Of a DNA stretch of 64,000 nucleotides, positions 34,246-42,485 are shown piece after piece. A program made the translations under genes and the position numbers. Under the pieces are notes generated by a model. The model worked only from the letters and a program-made list of their open reading frames with translations, was not told the origin of the DNA and did no database searches. The stretch comes from VGKP01 sp964647695 (lineage in GTDB: Archaea > Nanobdellota > Nanobdellia > Pacearchaeales > GW2011-AR1), in NCBI GenBank assembly GCA_964647695.1, contig CAZYIS010000001.1, positions 74,014 through 138,013 on the forward strand, written 5' to 3'. The stretch's first letter is position 1. Every line of letters begins with the position of its first letter.

Positions 34246-35814
34246 CTATTTGCTCTTTCTCATATTTCTCATAACTTCTACTATGGGATTTTTCACATCC
34301 ATTTTTTTATCTATCAATCCCAAATCTTTGTAAAATGCTTCGTTTTCGTAATTAGGCGGTAGAATCTTTTTCTTCTGCTTCATGTGCCAACTTATCTGAC
34401 TCTTAATGTACCCTTCTTTCAAAGGATTTTCATTTAATTTATTCCAATCCCTTACCCTTAAATTAATTTCATCAAAACCCATATTTATTGCTCTAAAGAA
34501 AGTAATCAAAATAAACAGACCACGTTTTTTACCGTCGTTAACTCCCTTGAGTAATTTTTTAATTGAAGCAGGATACATGGAATCATTAATATCTTTGTAT
34601 TCAATTTCATCATATTTTCTATCTCCCTTTTGTCCAGCAGTATTTTTAGAAAACTTTTCTCTCAACAATCTTTCTTCTTCCGTTTCCTTAGAGGCCTTCC
34701 ATTTCATTGCATCCGAAAGTAATTTTTCTGCTTCACCTTCATTATTTTCCGGCATATAATTCATAAATCTAATTTTCATCGGATCTGCATCCTTTGGAGA
34801 AAATTCTTGCAGCTCTTCTTTTTTTATAACCACGCTACAAAGTGAAGTCTTTTCATGCAGCGAGTAGGGCATTCTAAACAGATGTCTTGGAGCTACTAAA
34901 ATTAAATCCAATTCGGCATGTTCATCAGCCAATTCTCCTCTAATTTCTTCAAACATTTCTGGATGTTTATTGGAACTCAAAGGTAGTTTTTCATTATCCA
35001 CATCCTTACAATTTTCACAATAAAAATATTCTATGGATTCCAACACTTCCAGCACTCCAGCACAATCATTACTTAAACATCTTAATCTTCTATTAACGCT
35101 CTTCATATCTCTTCTTTCCATATGCATATTACAAACTGGGCACATTAATTTTGTAAGTGCTCCTTTCAATGCAATGTTATTACATCTCTTACAAACAACT
35201 CTAATGGTTTTTTCTTTTTCATCTTTTTCCAGATGGCTAAAGCTCATCAACTGTCCAACTCTTTTTCTAAATTCCGGTTTTATCTCCTTGAAAGTAAATT
35301 CGGTAATTGCTCTAGGCCATTCAGGAAATGAATTTTTCATCAGTTGACCATTATAGGATTCAGGAAATGCTTTTCCCGATACAATAATATGAAATCCCTT
35401 TGATCCAGAATATTTTAACCCGTATTTTATACCATATCTTTCTAAAAGTTCGATTACTAATTTAGCTGCTTCCTTAGAAACATCAAAATAGGGGCTATCA
35501 ATATCTATCAGTAGATCCCAACTTTTTCTAAGTTTATCCATTTCTTCTTTGGTTATTTCTGAACTTAGTTGTAGGGGATCATTCCATATTTCTTCAGAAC
35601 AGTGAAATGAAGTTGCACCCTTATTCACCAGTCCAATTATATCGCTGGGATATTGAATCATATCCGGTCTTCTTCCAAAACCCTCAAAATATCGAGGTGA
35701 AATTTCTCTAAACGCTGCAAAATCCAACATCGCACTCTGTACTTTTGGATTAGAATAATATAATCTAGTAATCGCCCTTATTCTTTTTTCTTTATCACTC
35801 TGTTCTTCTGCCAT
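34246..35814 (-). CDS. priS: Archaeo-eukaryotic DNA primase, PriS-like with C-terminal PriL-CTD-like region
   Basis: 522 aa. The catalytic primase subunit makes RNA/DNA primers for replication. AEP motifs are visible: DLLIDIDSPYFD (motif I acids), YSGSKGFHI (motif II), and the N-terminal REISPRYFEGFGRRPDMIQY typical of this group. A four-Cys zinc region (CKRC, CPVC) and a second set (CLSNDC, CENCKD) follow near 210-275. The last 110 residues (ASIKKLLKGV, LPPNYEN, YKDLG, VKNP) resemble the PriL C-terminal domain, but the Fe-S cysteines are missing. It lies divergent to PCNA, a replication context. Confidence 0.85.
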   Translation of the reverse strand: MAEEQSDKEKRIRAITRLYYSNPKVQSAMLDFAAFREISPRYFEGFGRRPDMIQYPSDIIGLVNKGATSFHCSEEIWNDPLQLSSEITKEEMDKLRKSWDLLIDIDSPYFDVSKEAAKLVIELLERYGIKYGLKYSGSKGFHIIVSGKAFPESYNGQLMKNSFPEWPRAITEFTFKEIKPEFRKRVGQLMSFSHLEKDEKEKTIRVVCKRCNNIALKGALTKLMCPVCNMHMERRDMKSVNRRLRCLSNDCAGVLEVLESIEYFYCENCKDVDNEKLPLSSNKHPEMFEEIRGELADEHAELDLILVAPRHLFRMPYSLHEKTSLCSVVIKKEELQEFSPKDADPMKIRFMNYMPENNEGEAEKLLSDAMKWKASKETEEERLLREKFSKNTAGQKGDRKYDEIEYKDINDSMYPASIKKLLKGVNDGKKRGLFILITFFRAINMGFDEINLRVRDWNKLNENPLKEGYIKSQISWHMKQKKKILPPNYENEAFYKDLGLIDKKMDVKNPIVEVMRNMRKSK

Positions 35815-35920
35815 GAAAATTGAAGCGATATTCCTTTTATATTGTTTATGCTGCTGAACTTTAGATTATTATCCAGTTAACTACCATAATCCTTAAAAGC
35901 TCCAAATGTGCACTAAAAAT

Positions 35921-36649
35921 ATGCTATTAAAACTAGATAGTCCAAAAATACTTTCAGATATAGTCTCTATTATTTCTGAATTGGTCAACGAGGTGCGTTT
36001 GAAAGTAACTAAAGAAGGTCTTACTCTTACAGCCATAGATCCAGCTAATATAGCCATGGTTTATTTCAAAGTTCCAACCGAATTATTCTCCCAATATGAA
36101 ATAGAAAAAGATGAAATTCTTGGAATCAATCTAGAAAATTTCAAATCCGTTCTTAAAAGATGCAGTCTTGGCAGTTCTCTAACTCTTCAAAAAGATGATA
36201 ATATGCTTAAGCTAGGTATCCAGGATAAAATCAAGAGAGATTTCACTCTAGCACTTATAGATATCGAATCCGAAGAAAAAGAAATGCCTAAATGGGAATT
36301 CAAATCCGTTATCAAGATGGATTCATCCGCATTTACCGAAGTTGTCGAAGATTGTTTGGTAGTTTCCGATGCTTGCACTTTTGTAGCCTCTCCAAGTAAT
36401 TTCATAATCGAAGCCCATGGATTAAACTCTGCAAAAGTAGAATTCAACACCGATGAAGTTGAAATCTATTCCGATACTAGCACAGCAAGATTCTCTCTAG
36501 AATATCTAAACAAATTCATTAAGGGTTCAAAGATTTCGAGCAGAGTTACCATTTCATTCAGTGATAATCATCCAATGAGAATTGATTTCCCAACCGGAAA
36601 TGTAATGCTTTCTTTTGTTCTAGCCCCAAGAGTCGAACACGACGATTAA
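35921..36649 (+). CDS. pcn: DNA polymerase sliding clamp PCNA
   Basis: The ring-shaped processivity factor for DNA polymerase and other replication proteins. The two-fold internal repeat and hallmarks are visible: LTAIDPANIAMVYF in the first domain, the interdomain region, and the C-terminal DFPTGNVMLSFVLAPRVE. I chose the ATG at 35921 because CTTAAAAG (35892-35899) is centred 25.5 bp before it, the spacing of leaderless genes here; an in-frame ATG at 35906 would add only five residues (MCTKN). About 242 aa, the normal length. Divergent from the primase gene. Confidence 0.93.
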   Translation: MLLKLDSPKILSDIVSIISELVNEVRLKVTKEGLTLTAIDPANIAMVYFKVPTELFSQYEIEKDEILGINLENFKSVLKRCSLGSSLTLQKDDNMLKLGIQDKIKRDFTLALIDIESEEKEMPKWEFKSVIKMDSSAFTEVVEDCLVVSDACTFVASPSNFIIEAHGLNSAKVEFNTDEVEIYSDTSTARFSLEYLNKFIKGSKISSRVTISFSDNHPMRIDFPTGNVMLSFVLAPRVEHDD

Positions 36650-36703
36650 TCAAAAGCCTTTTAAGTATTAACTTCCTAGTATAATTATCCTTTTTTGTAT
36701 TTG

Positions 36704-36712
36704 AAAGGAGGT
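36704..36712 (+). promoter_or_regulatory. Perfect Shine-Dalgarno site
   Basis: AAAGGAGGT ends 7 nt before the ATG at 36720. This is the strongest ribosome binding site I saw at a first gene in the window. Confidence 0.75.
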
Positions 36713-36719
36713 AAAAAAT

Positions 36720-36887
36720 ATGGCAAAATTAACAGCTTGGCTTGTTACACTTATTGGAATATTGCTTGTATTACCTTTGATTAGAGTACCTTTTGATCAA
36801 ACAGTTACTAACTGGGTAATCGCTCTAGCAGTATTAATTATCGGTATCGCAAAGTTACAAAGAAATTATTCTGGAAAAAGAAGATAA
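36720..36887 (+). CDS. 55-residue membrane microprotein with strong SD
   Basis: MAKLTAWLVTLIGILLVLPL begins a two-helix hydrophobic hairpin (helices about residues 5-21 and 31-46), ending in a basic tail QRNYSGKRR. A consensus AAAGGAGGT lies 7 nt upstream. A TATA-like TTTTAAGTA near 36660 implies a leader of about 30 nt. Such a site on an otherwise leaderless-gene chromosome suggests high expression. Function is unknown; small two-span proteins often modulate membrane complexes. Confidence 0.7.
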   Translation: MAKLTAWLVTLIGILLVLPLIRVPFDQTVTNWVIALAVLIIGIAKLQRNYSGKRR

Positions 36888-36915
36888 TTTCTAAATAACA
36901 AAACTTTTTATTTTT

Positions 36916-37476
36916 TTATTTTAAACTTTTTATAACCATTTCAATTCTTTTTTGTTTTGTCTCTGGTCTTTTAGCTCGGAGCATTTGTCGAATATACATT
37001 CGCCTATAGGAATTTGAAAGTTTCTCAAATTTTTCAATAAGTTTTTCTTTCTCAAGAGCATTTTTCAAATCTCCCGGAATAACATTATCGTCAACACCAT
37101 TAAAATCATCCAACAAAGGTTTCTTTAGTCCTTCTTTAAATCTAATTAATCCAGCCGAAGTCATAAGCTTTCTTTTTATCAAATCTCTTCCACATTTTAT
37201 AGTATTTTTACTCCATCTACTTTTATCCGTTCTTCGAGAAAAATGTCTAATCCAGGTGTCCTCATCAATTCTTTTTGCAGTCGTATCTATCCACCCAAAA
37301 CATATGGCTTCTTCCATTGCTTCTCGATGGTTCAAAGAGGGTTTTCCCGTATGCTTTTTATGGCTGATCATGGCTACCTTGTGCTCTCGGTCATGATTTT
37401 TAGCCAACCAATCCCTCCATTCATGTCTATGAAAAATAGTCACTTTTTTTGGCTCTTCTTTTATTTTTTTAACCAT
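36916..37476 (-). CDS. YdeI/OmpD-associated family protein
   Basis: 186 aa. The sequence follows the YdeI/OmdA family: an EWRDWLAKNH start, the hallmark EAICFGWIDTTAKRIDEDTW, then RRTDKSRWSKNTIKCG, a MTSAGL segment and a C-terminal Lys/Arg-rich YRRMYIRQMLRAKRPETKQ. Family members are cytosolic or periplasm-associated in bacteria and loosely linked to envelope or antimicrobial-peptide tolerance; the biochemical activity is unknown. Common in bacteria, so an acquired gene is possible. It points away from the ribosomal operon promoter. Confidence 0.85.
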   Translation of the reverse strand: MVKKIKEEPKKVTIFHRHEWRDWLAKNHDREHKVAMISHKKHTGKPSLNHREAMEEAICFGWIDTTAKRIDEDTWIRHFSRRTDKSRWSKNTIKCGRDLIKRKLMTSAGLIRFKEGLKKPLLDDFNGVDDNVIPGDLKNALEKEKLIEKFEKLSNSYRRMYIRQMLRAKRPETKQKRIEMVIKSLK

Positions 37477-37515
37477 TTTTGTTACCCTAATTTTGAATAA
37501 ATGTAACTAGTAATC

Positions 37516-37524
37516 TTTATATAC
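37516..37524 (+). promoter_or_regulatory. TATA box of the uL3 ribosomal operon
   Basis: TTTATATAC centred at 37520 predicts a transcription start near 37545, leaving a leader of about 220 nt before the uL3 ATG. Confidence 0.6.
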
Positions 37525-37544
37525 CCTCATTTTCTATAAAATTT

Positions 37545-37764
37545 AGAGAATTTAATTGAATGTAGATAGCTAATGAGGTTCAAGATGCTGATAACATCTG
37601 AACATCGACATATACGAGAGTTCACAAACAAGAAAGATTTTAGTTGAAATCTGACTAGAAAGAAGTCGTGTTCTGCAAAGAGCCGGTCAATTCGAATAAC
37701 ATAGACAAACAACAAAATAAATTGTAGTTGTAAATAACTGCAAAACAAACAACAATAACAAAAA
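37545..37764 (+). promoter_or_regulatory. Long structured 5' leader of the ribosomal protein operon
   Basis: About 220 nt without a convincing gene. It contains a strong hairpin at 37578-37603 (GTTC, bulged A, AGATG / loop CTGATAA / CATCT GAAC), a second at 37635-37652 (AGATTT/AAATCT), a weaker AGAA/TTCT stem after it, and an A-rich run before the ATG. A 24-codon frame (37573-37647) starts in it but has no ribosome binding site. It is a candidate site for autogenous control by a ribosomal protein. Confidence 0.5.
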
Positions 37765-38712
37765 ATGGCACCACACAGTCCACACCACGGAAGCCTTCAA
37801 TTTTGGCCTCGTAAGAGAGCCGAGAAGCTAATACCTAGTGTAAACTGGAGTATCGTTCCATCCAATTCTAAAACCCAAGGAGTTCTTGGATTTTTAACCT
37901 ATAAAGTAGGAATGGCCACTGCCGTTGTTAAAGATAATACTGAACATTCCATGACCAAAGGAAAGAAAATGGTTGTTCCAGTTACTATTCTTGAAGCTCC
38001 AAATATGAAGATATTTTCCGTTAGATTCTATAAGTTCGGAAAGGTTATGAAAGAAGTAGTCGTTTCCAATGATAAGGATCTAAAGAGAGTTGTTAGAGTT
38101 CCAAAAGAAGTTAAAGCATTTGATGCCCAAATTCCTTCTGGTTACGAAGACATCAGAGTTATTGTCTATTCATTGGCAAGCCAAACTTCCGTTAAAACCG
38201 TTCCAGATTTAATTGAACTTGCAGTTAATGCTCCTGATAAACTTTCTTTTGTTAAGTCATTAATCGGAAAGGAAATTTCTCTTAAGGATTTTCTACATTA
38301 TGATTTATTAGATGTCAGAGGATTAACCATTGGTAAGGGTCTTGTAGGAACATTAAAGAGATTTGGTATTACTAAGAAACAACATAAGTCTGAAAAAGGA
38401 GTAAGAAGACCAGGTTCTCTAGGTCCATGGCATCCAGCAAGAGTTCAATTCGTTACACCTATGGCTGGACAATTAGGTATGTTCTCTAGAGTACATCTAA
38501 ATCAAAAAGTTATTACCTCTTCAACCATTGCTGAAAAAGATATCAACAAACCATCAGGATTCAGACACTATGGAAAAATAAATTCATCCTATATCGTCGT
38601 CAAAGGATCAGTTCAAGGACCAGCAAAAAGACAAATTCTTATCACTCCATCCTACAGACCAACCAAATCAACCGTTAAAGCTAAATTTGAATTCCAGGAG
38701 TTATTAATATGA
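37765..38712 (+). CDS. rpl3: Ribosomal protein uL3
   Basis: Large-subunit protein near the peptidyl transferase centre, 315 aa. It starts MAPHSPHHGSLQFWPRKRAE, the archaeal/eukaryotic uL3 opening. It also has FLTYKVGMAT, the central GLTIGKGLVGTLKRFG and GVRRPGSLGPWHPARV, and a C-terminal GPAKRQILI segment. It is the first gene of the S10/spc-type operon; the uL4 ATG lies 4 bp inside its end. No Shine-Dalgarno precedes it; an A-rich stretch does. Confidence 0.97.
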   Translation: MAPHSPHHGSLQFWPRKRAEKLIPSVNWSIVPSNSKTQGVLGFLTYKVGMATAVVKDNTEHSMTKGKKMVVPVTILEAPNMKIFSVRFYKFGKVMKEVVVSNDKDLKRVVRVPKEVKAFDAQIPSGYEDIRVIVYSLASQTSVKTVPDLIELAVNAPDKLSFVKSLIGKEISLKDFLHYDLLDVRGLTIGKGLVGTLKRFGITKKQHKSEKGVRRPGSLGPWHPARVQFVTPMAGQLGMFSRVHLNQKVITSSTIAEKDINKPSGFRHYGKINSSYIVVKGSVQGPAKRQILITPSYRPTKSTVKAKFEFQELLI

Positions 38713-39482
38713 AAGCCACATTATATTCACCATCCGGAGATAAGAAATCCGAAGTTGCTCTTCCAGCTATTTTCAATACAAAAGCCAGACAAGATATTGC
38801 TCAAAAGTTTTACGAAGCAGAAAAATATGTTCTTAGACAAAGATATGCAAGTTATAAAGAAGCAGGTAAAAGACACTCTGCATCCGGTCTTACTTCCCAC
38901 AGAAGACATAAGTGGAAAACTGGATACGGTAAAGGTCTTGCAAGATTACCGAGAAAAATAATGTCTAGAAGAGGAACTCAATTTAACTGGGTTGGAGCAG
39001 AAACTTCTCAAACCAGAGGTGGAAGAATGTCCCATCCTCCAAAGGGTCTTTACACTCCAAGAAAAATAAACAAGAAAGAAATGAGTTTGGCCATTGCATC
39101 CGGTCTTGCATCCACTGCAAATCCAGAAATGATTGTCCAAAGATATGCTTCATTAAATGAAGTCAAAAATATTCCAGCAGTTATTGAATCCATGCCAAAG
39201 AAAACCAAAGATTTCCTAGCCGTAGCTGAAAAAATATTTGGTGCAGCTTCCAGTAAAGTATTCCAAATAAAACATGTTAGATCAGGAAAAGGAAAGAGAA
39301 GAGCAAGAAAGTATAAATCTTCAGCTGGATTGTTAGTTCTCGTCGGAAAAGATGAAGATGTTAGAATTGCTGGAGTAGAAGTTAAGACCTTTGCTGAATT
39401 AAGAATGCGTGATTTGTACCCACTTGGCAGATTAGCACTATACACTCAAAAATCATTGGAGGAAATGAAAAATGCAGCTTAA
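38709..39482 (+). CDS. rpl4: Ribosomal protein uL4
   Basis: 257 aa exit-tunnel protein. The conserved extended loop is plain (SGLTSHRRHKWKTGYGKGLA, then RGGRMSHPPK), as is the C-terminal GLLVLVGKDEDVRIAGVEV. It overlaps uL3 by 4 bp and its end overlaps the uL23 start by 11 bp. GGAGG inside its last codons serves as ribosome binding site for uL23, which fits translational coupling. Confidence 0.97.
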   Translation: MKATLYSPSGDKKSEVALPAIFNTKARQDIAQKFYEAEKYVLRQRYASYKEAGKRHSASGLTSHRRHKWKTGYGKGLARLPRKIMSRRGTQFNWVGAETSQTRGGRMSHPPKGLYTPRKINKKEMSLAIASGLASTANPEMIVQRYASLNEVKNIPAVIESMPKKTKDFLAVAEKIFGAASSKVFQIKHVRSGKGKRRARKYKSSAGLLVLVGKDEDVRIAGVEVKTFAELRMRDLYPLGRLALYTQKSLEEMKNAA

Positions 39483-39714
39483 ACCAATTAGTTCAGAAAA
39501 AGCAGTCAAAATGATTGAACTAGACAACGTATTATTATTTGAAACTTCCATAAGAGTTTCTAAAACTGAAATCGCAAAAGAAATTTCCACTCTTTTCAAC
39601 GTTAAAGTTGACAAAGTAAGAACTAACATTAGAGCAAATAAAAAATATGCTTATGTTAAATTAAATAAGGCTAATCCCGCAATTGATGTAGCCACTAAAT
39701 TAGGAATGATCTAA
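39472..39714 (+). CDS. rpl23: Ribosomal protein uL23
   Basis: 80 aa exit-site protein that contacts SRP and other nascent-chain factors. The core SEKAVKMIELDNVLLFET, VSKTEIAKEISTLFNV and KVRTNI...KYAYVKL pattern is typical of the archaeal form, without extension. It overlaps uL4 by 11 bp, with GGAGGAAATG directly before its ATG, and is followed by uL2 after 1 bp. Confidence 0.96.
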   Translation: MQLKPISSEKAVKMIELDNVLLFETSIRVSKTEIAKEISTLFNVKVDKVRTNIRANKKYAYVKLNKANPAIDVATKLGMI

Positions 39715-39715
39715 C

Positions 39716-40417
39716 ATGGGAAAAAGAATTATTCAACAGGCAAGAGGTAAGGGTTCATTATCCTACAGAGTAAGAAAAGCAGCTTACAAATATAAAATCA
39801 AATATCCAATGAAAGATGGAGAAGCAGAAATTATTAATTTATTACACTCTGCAGGACACTCAGCACCTCTATTGAAAATAAAAGTAAAAGACGAAGTATT
39901 CTATATTCCAGCATTCAATGGTGCCATGGTCGGAGATAAAATTATGATTGGTGGATCTGAAATAAAACCTGGAAACATATTAACTTTAAAGAGCATTCCA
40001 ACCGGAACTCAAGTTTATAATCTAGAAATAAATCCAGGAGATGGTGGAAAAATGACTAGAACTGCAGGTTCAGCAGCAACCGTTTTCAAAGTTCATGATT
40101 TCAACAAAATATCTGTTATGATGGCTAATAAACACATAGTTATTCTTTCTGGCGATTGCAGAGCAACCGTAGGAATCATTGCTGGCGACGGTAAAATATT
40201 GAAACCATTCATCAAAGCAGGACCAAAGTTCTACAAGATGAAGGCAAGAAACAAACTATGGCCTAGATCATCTGCAGTAAAGATGAACGCTATAGATCAT
40301 CCATTCGGATCCGGTAGAGGAAAGAGAATCAAACCTAAGATTGCCAAGAGAAACTCGCCTCCAGGAGCAAGAGTTGGTCACGTACGTCCTAGAAGAACAG
40401 GAAGGGAGAAGAAATAA
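39716..40417 (+). CDS. rpl2: Ribosomal protein uL2
   Basis: 233 aa core protein needed for subunit joining and peptidyl transfer. Archaeal hallmarks: MGKRIIQQARGKGSLSYRVR start, IPTGTQVYNLEINPGDGGKM, RTAGSAATV, and the C-terminal RSSAVKMNAIDHPFGSGRGK with the catalytically important His. It ends in a basic tail RPRRTGREKK and overlaps uS19 by one base in TAATG. Confidence 0.97.
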   Translation: MGKRIIQQARGKGSLSYRVRKAAYKYKIKYPMKDGEAEIINLLHSAGHSAPLLKIKVKDEVFYIPAFNGAMVGDKIMIGGSEIKPGNILTLKSIPTGTQVYNLEINPGDGGKMTRTAGSAATVFKVHDFNKISVMMANKHIVILSGDCRATVGIIAGDGKILKPFIKAGPKFYKMKARNKLWPRSSAVKMNAIDHPFGSGRGKRIKPKIAKRNSPPGARVGHVRPRRTGREKK

Positions 40418-40821
40418 TGGAACAAGAAGTAATTATCAGATCAAAGGAAGTATTCTATAGAGGAATAAATCTAGAAGTTTTGAAAAAGCTAGATGTAAGA
40501 GAATCTGCAAAGTATCTTCCATCCAGATCTAGAAGATCCGTACTAAGACATTTCGAAATTATTGAAAATTTCGTAAAAAGATGCGAAGCTTCCAATGCCA
40601 CAAACAAAAGAATAAGAACCCATTTGAGAGATATTGTTATTGTTCCAAAATTAGTTGGAATGATCATAAACGTTTATAACGGTAAAACCTATACCGAAGT
40701 AAGAGTCACCCATCAAATGATTGGTCACAGATTGGGAGAATTTGCTCTCACCAGAGTTAAAGTAAATCACGGAAATCCAGGAATTGGAGCAACCAAGAGT
40801 TCCGCCGCAGATAAGAAATAA
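40417..40821 (+). CDS. rps19: Ribosomal protein uS19
   Basis: 134 aa head protein of the small subunit. Recognised by YRGINLEVLKKLDVREFAK-like sequence (here DVRESAKYLPSRSRRSV), KRIRTHLRDIVIVPKLVG, VYNGKTYTEVRVTHQMIGHR and a GEFALTRVKVNHGNPGIGAT end. One-base overlaps join it to uL2 and uL22. Confidence 0.97.
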   Translation: MEQEVIIRSKEVFYRGINLEVLKKLDVRESAKYLPSRSRRSVLRHFEIIENFVKRCEASNATNKRIRTHLRDIVIVPKLVGMIINVYNGKTYTEVRVTHQMIGHRLGEFALTRVKVNHGNPGIGATKSSAADKK

Positions 40822-41429
40822 TGGCTAACGAAACAAAAACAACCGCAAAGAAAGAAACCAAAATGGAAACAAAAGTAGAAACAAAAGTCGAGAATAAAAC
40901 CGAAGCAAAGGTAGTTACACCTGTAGCTGCTGAAACAAAAGTCGAAAACAAAACCACTGATGCTAATAAAACTGAAAAGAAAGTCGAACCTAAGGTCACT
41001 ATCGTAAAGAAAGAAGAAGCCATTGCCAAAGGAACCAACATGCCAATTTCAAAGAAACACGCAATGTATATCTGCGATCACATCAAAGGAAAATCCATCG
41101 ACGTAGCAATCAAATTATTACAAGACGTTATTATTTTGAAGAGAGTTATTCCTATGAATGGAGAAATACCTCATCGTTCAGCTCCAGGCGTAATGTCTGG
41201 TCGTTATCCAGTTAGTGCTTCAAAGCAATTTATTTATTTATTAAAAGCATTGAAAGGAAACGCCATTGCCAACGGATTAGATATTAACAAAACAAGAATT
41301 TATTTCGGATCTGCAACCTGGGATTCAAGACCTGCCAGACGTGGTGGTACAAGATTTAAAAGAACATTTGTATTATTGAAAGCAAAGGAACAAAGTTACA
41401 AAGAAACAAAGGAAGGTAAAAAACAATAA
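40821..41429 (+). CDS. rpl22: Ribosomal protein uL22 with N-terminal Lys/Glu-rich extension
   Basis: 202 aa. The uL22 core is residues 80-195 (MPISKKHAMYICDHIKGKSI, HRSAPGVMSGRYPVSASKQF, RRGGTRFKRTFVL). It is preceded by about 75 residues of low-complexity Lys/Glu/Thr/Val sequence made of short imperfect ETKVE repeats, visible as repeated GAAACAAAAGT units at 40866-40950. The extension is probably disordered. It is followed after 1 bp by an unknown gene that separates it from uS3. Confidence 0.96.
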   Translation: MANETKTTAKKETKMETKVETKVENKTEAKVVTPVAAETKVENKTTDANKTEKKVEPKVTIVKKEEAIAKGTNMPISKKHAMYICDHIKGKSIDVAIKLLQDVIILKRVIPMNGEIPHRSAPGVMSGRYPVSASKQFIYLLKALKGNAIANGLDINKTRIYFGSATWDSRPARRGGTRFKRTFVLLKAKEQSYKETKEGKKQ

Positions 41430-41430
41430 T

Positions 41431-41769
41431 ATGGAAACAATTATGGCTAATCAACAAGCTAGAGTAAGATCGATGGAATCTACCGAATCAGCATTAGCTT
41501 CACTTACACAAGGAGATTTAGCAGTAATTCAAACTGAAGATTCTAAAATTTATTCTTATACTTTTATTGGTCCTAGATCTGGAAACGAGTTGAGATTCGC
41601 GCGCAGAACTTCCTCAGATACTATAAGTAGATTATCTTTTGCACCCTCAGATGTTTCATTATATACAGATCAAATTTATAGAGGAAAGGTTATTCAATCT
41701 AATGTTGTAAAAGGTGGAAGTATTGAATATTTAAGTTATGATGAAATATTGAGGAGGTTTAATAGATAA
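41431..41769 (+). CDS. Unknown 112-aa protein inserted between uL22 and uS3
   Basis: It sits where archaeal operons normally run straight from uL22 to uS3. It starts 1 bp after uL22 and its stop overlaps the uS3 ATG in TAATG, so it is fully coupled. An alternative start is the ATG at 41443 (MANQQARVRS). The sequence (LASLTQGDLAVIQTEDSKIY, YTFIGPRSGNELRFARR, GKVIQSNVVKGGSIEYL) suggests a small beta-barrel with a basic face. Leu codons are mainly TTA, and it includes GCGCGC, rare here. No family is recognised. Confidence 0.75.
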   Translation: METIMANQQARVRSMESTESALASLTQGDLAVIQTEDSKIYSYTFIGPRSGNELRFARRTSSDTISRLSFAPSDVSLYTDQIYRGKVIQSNVVKGGSIEYLSYDEILRRFNR

Positions 41770-42485
41770 TGGAAGAAAAGAAATTCGTCGGATTCAAGAA
41801 AGAAGAACTTAGGGTAAAGGAATATGTAAAAAGAACTCTAGGAAAAGGTAAGATTAGTAATGTCTCGATAGAGTATACTCCTATCGGAGAAAAAATAATT
41901 GTAGCCACTTCAAAGCCAGGATTAGTTATCGGAAGAAGAGGAGAAAAAATCGACGAATTAACCAAGTTCATTAAAAAGAGATTCAAGTTTGATAATCCAC
42001 ATATCGAAATCAAAGAAATAAGAAATCCATTACTTGATGCCCAATTAGTTGCAGACGAAATTGCACTTTCTCTTGAAAATCTAGGTTCATTAAAATTCAA
42101 AGTTATTGCCTACAAAATGTTACAAAATATTATGAAAGCTGGAGCCCTTGGAGTTGAACTAGTTCTATCCGGAAGATTACCTTCTGAAAGAGCAAGATCC
42201 TGGAGATTTGCCGAAGGTTACATGATGAAAACTGGAGACACAGCAAAAGTAGTAGACAGAGCCATGGCCCAGGCAGTTAATATTCAAGGAGTATCAGGAA
42301 TTAAAGTTTCGATCCTACATCCTGATGCACACATCCACGATAAAATATTAATTGACGACGCATTTATGGCTAAACTAAGAGCTGGTCAAATTGTTGTTGA
42401 AGAAGATAAAATAAAATTCGCAGAAGCTAAAGAAGCAAAGGAACTTAAAGCCTCAAAATCAGCAAAATCAAGGAGTAAAAAATAA
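41769..42485 (+). CDS. rps3: Ribosomal protein uS3
   Basis: 238 aa small-subunit protein at the mRNA entry channel. It has the KH domain loop SKPGLVIGRRGEKIDEL, and the C-terminal domain with GALGVELVLSGRLPSERARS and the HPDAHIHDKI segment. The C-terminus ends in a Lys/Ala/Ser-rich tail. TAATG links it to both neighbours. Confidence 0.97.
   Translation: MEEKKFVGFKKEELRVKEYVKRTLGKGKISNVSIEYTPIGEKIIVATSKPGLVIGRRGEKIDELTKFIKKRFKFDNPHIEIKEIRNPLLDAQLVADEIALSLENLGSLKFKVIAYKMLQNIMKAGALGVELVLSGRLPSERARSWRFAEGYMMKTGDTAKVVDRAMAQAVNIQGVSGIKVSILHPDAHIHDKILIDDAFMAKLRAGQIVVEEDKIKFAEAKEAKELKASKSAKSRSKK

Noticed and set aside
37527..37748. 73-aa minus-strand frame in the uL3 leader
   Set aside because: Runs through the ribosomal operon leader and its hairpins, with no promoter or ribosome binding site on that strand.
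38727..39445. Several open frames antisense or out of frame to uL4
   Set aside because: They follow the codon bias of uL4 in other frames; uL4 is unambiguous.
40757..41041. 94-aa minus-strand hydrophobic frame over the uL22 extension
   Set aside because: Arises from reading the repetitive Lys/Glu codons on the opposite strand.
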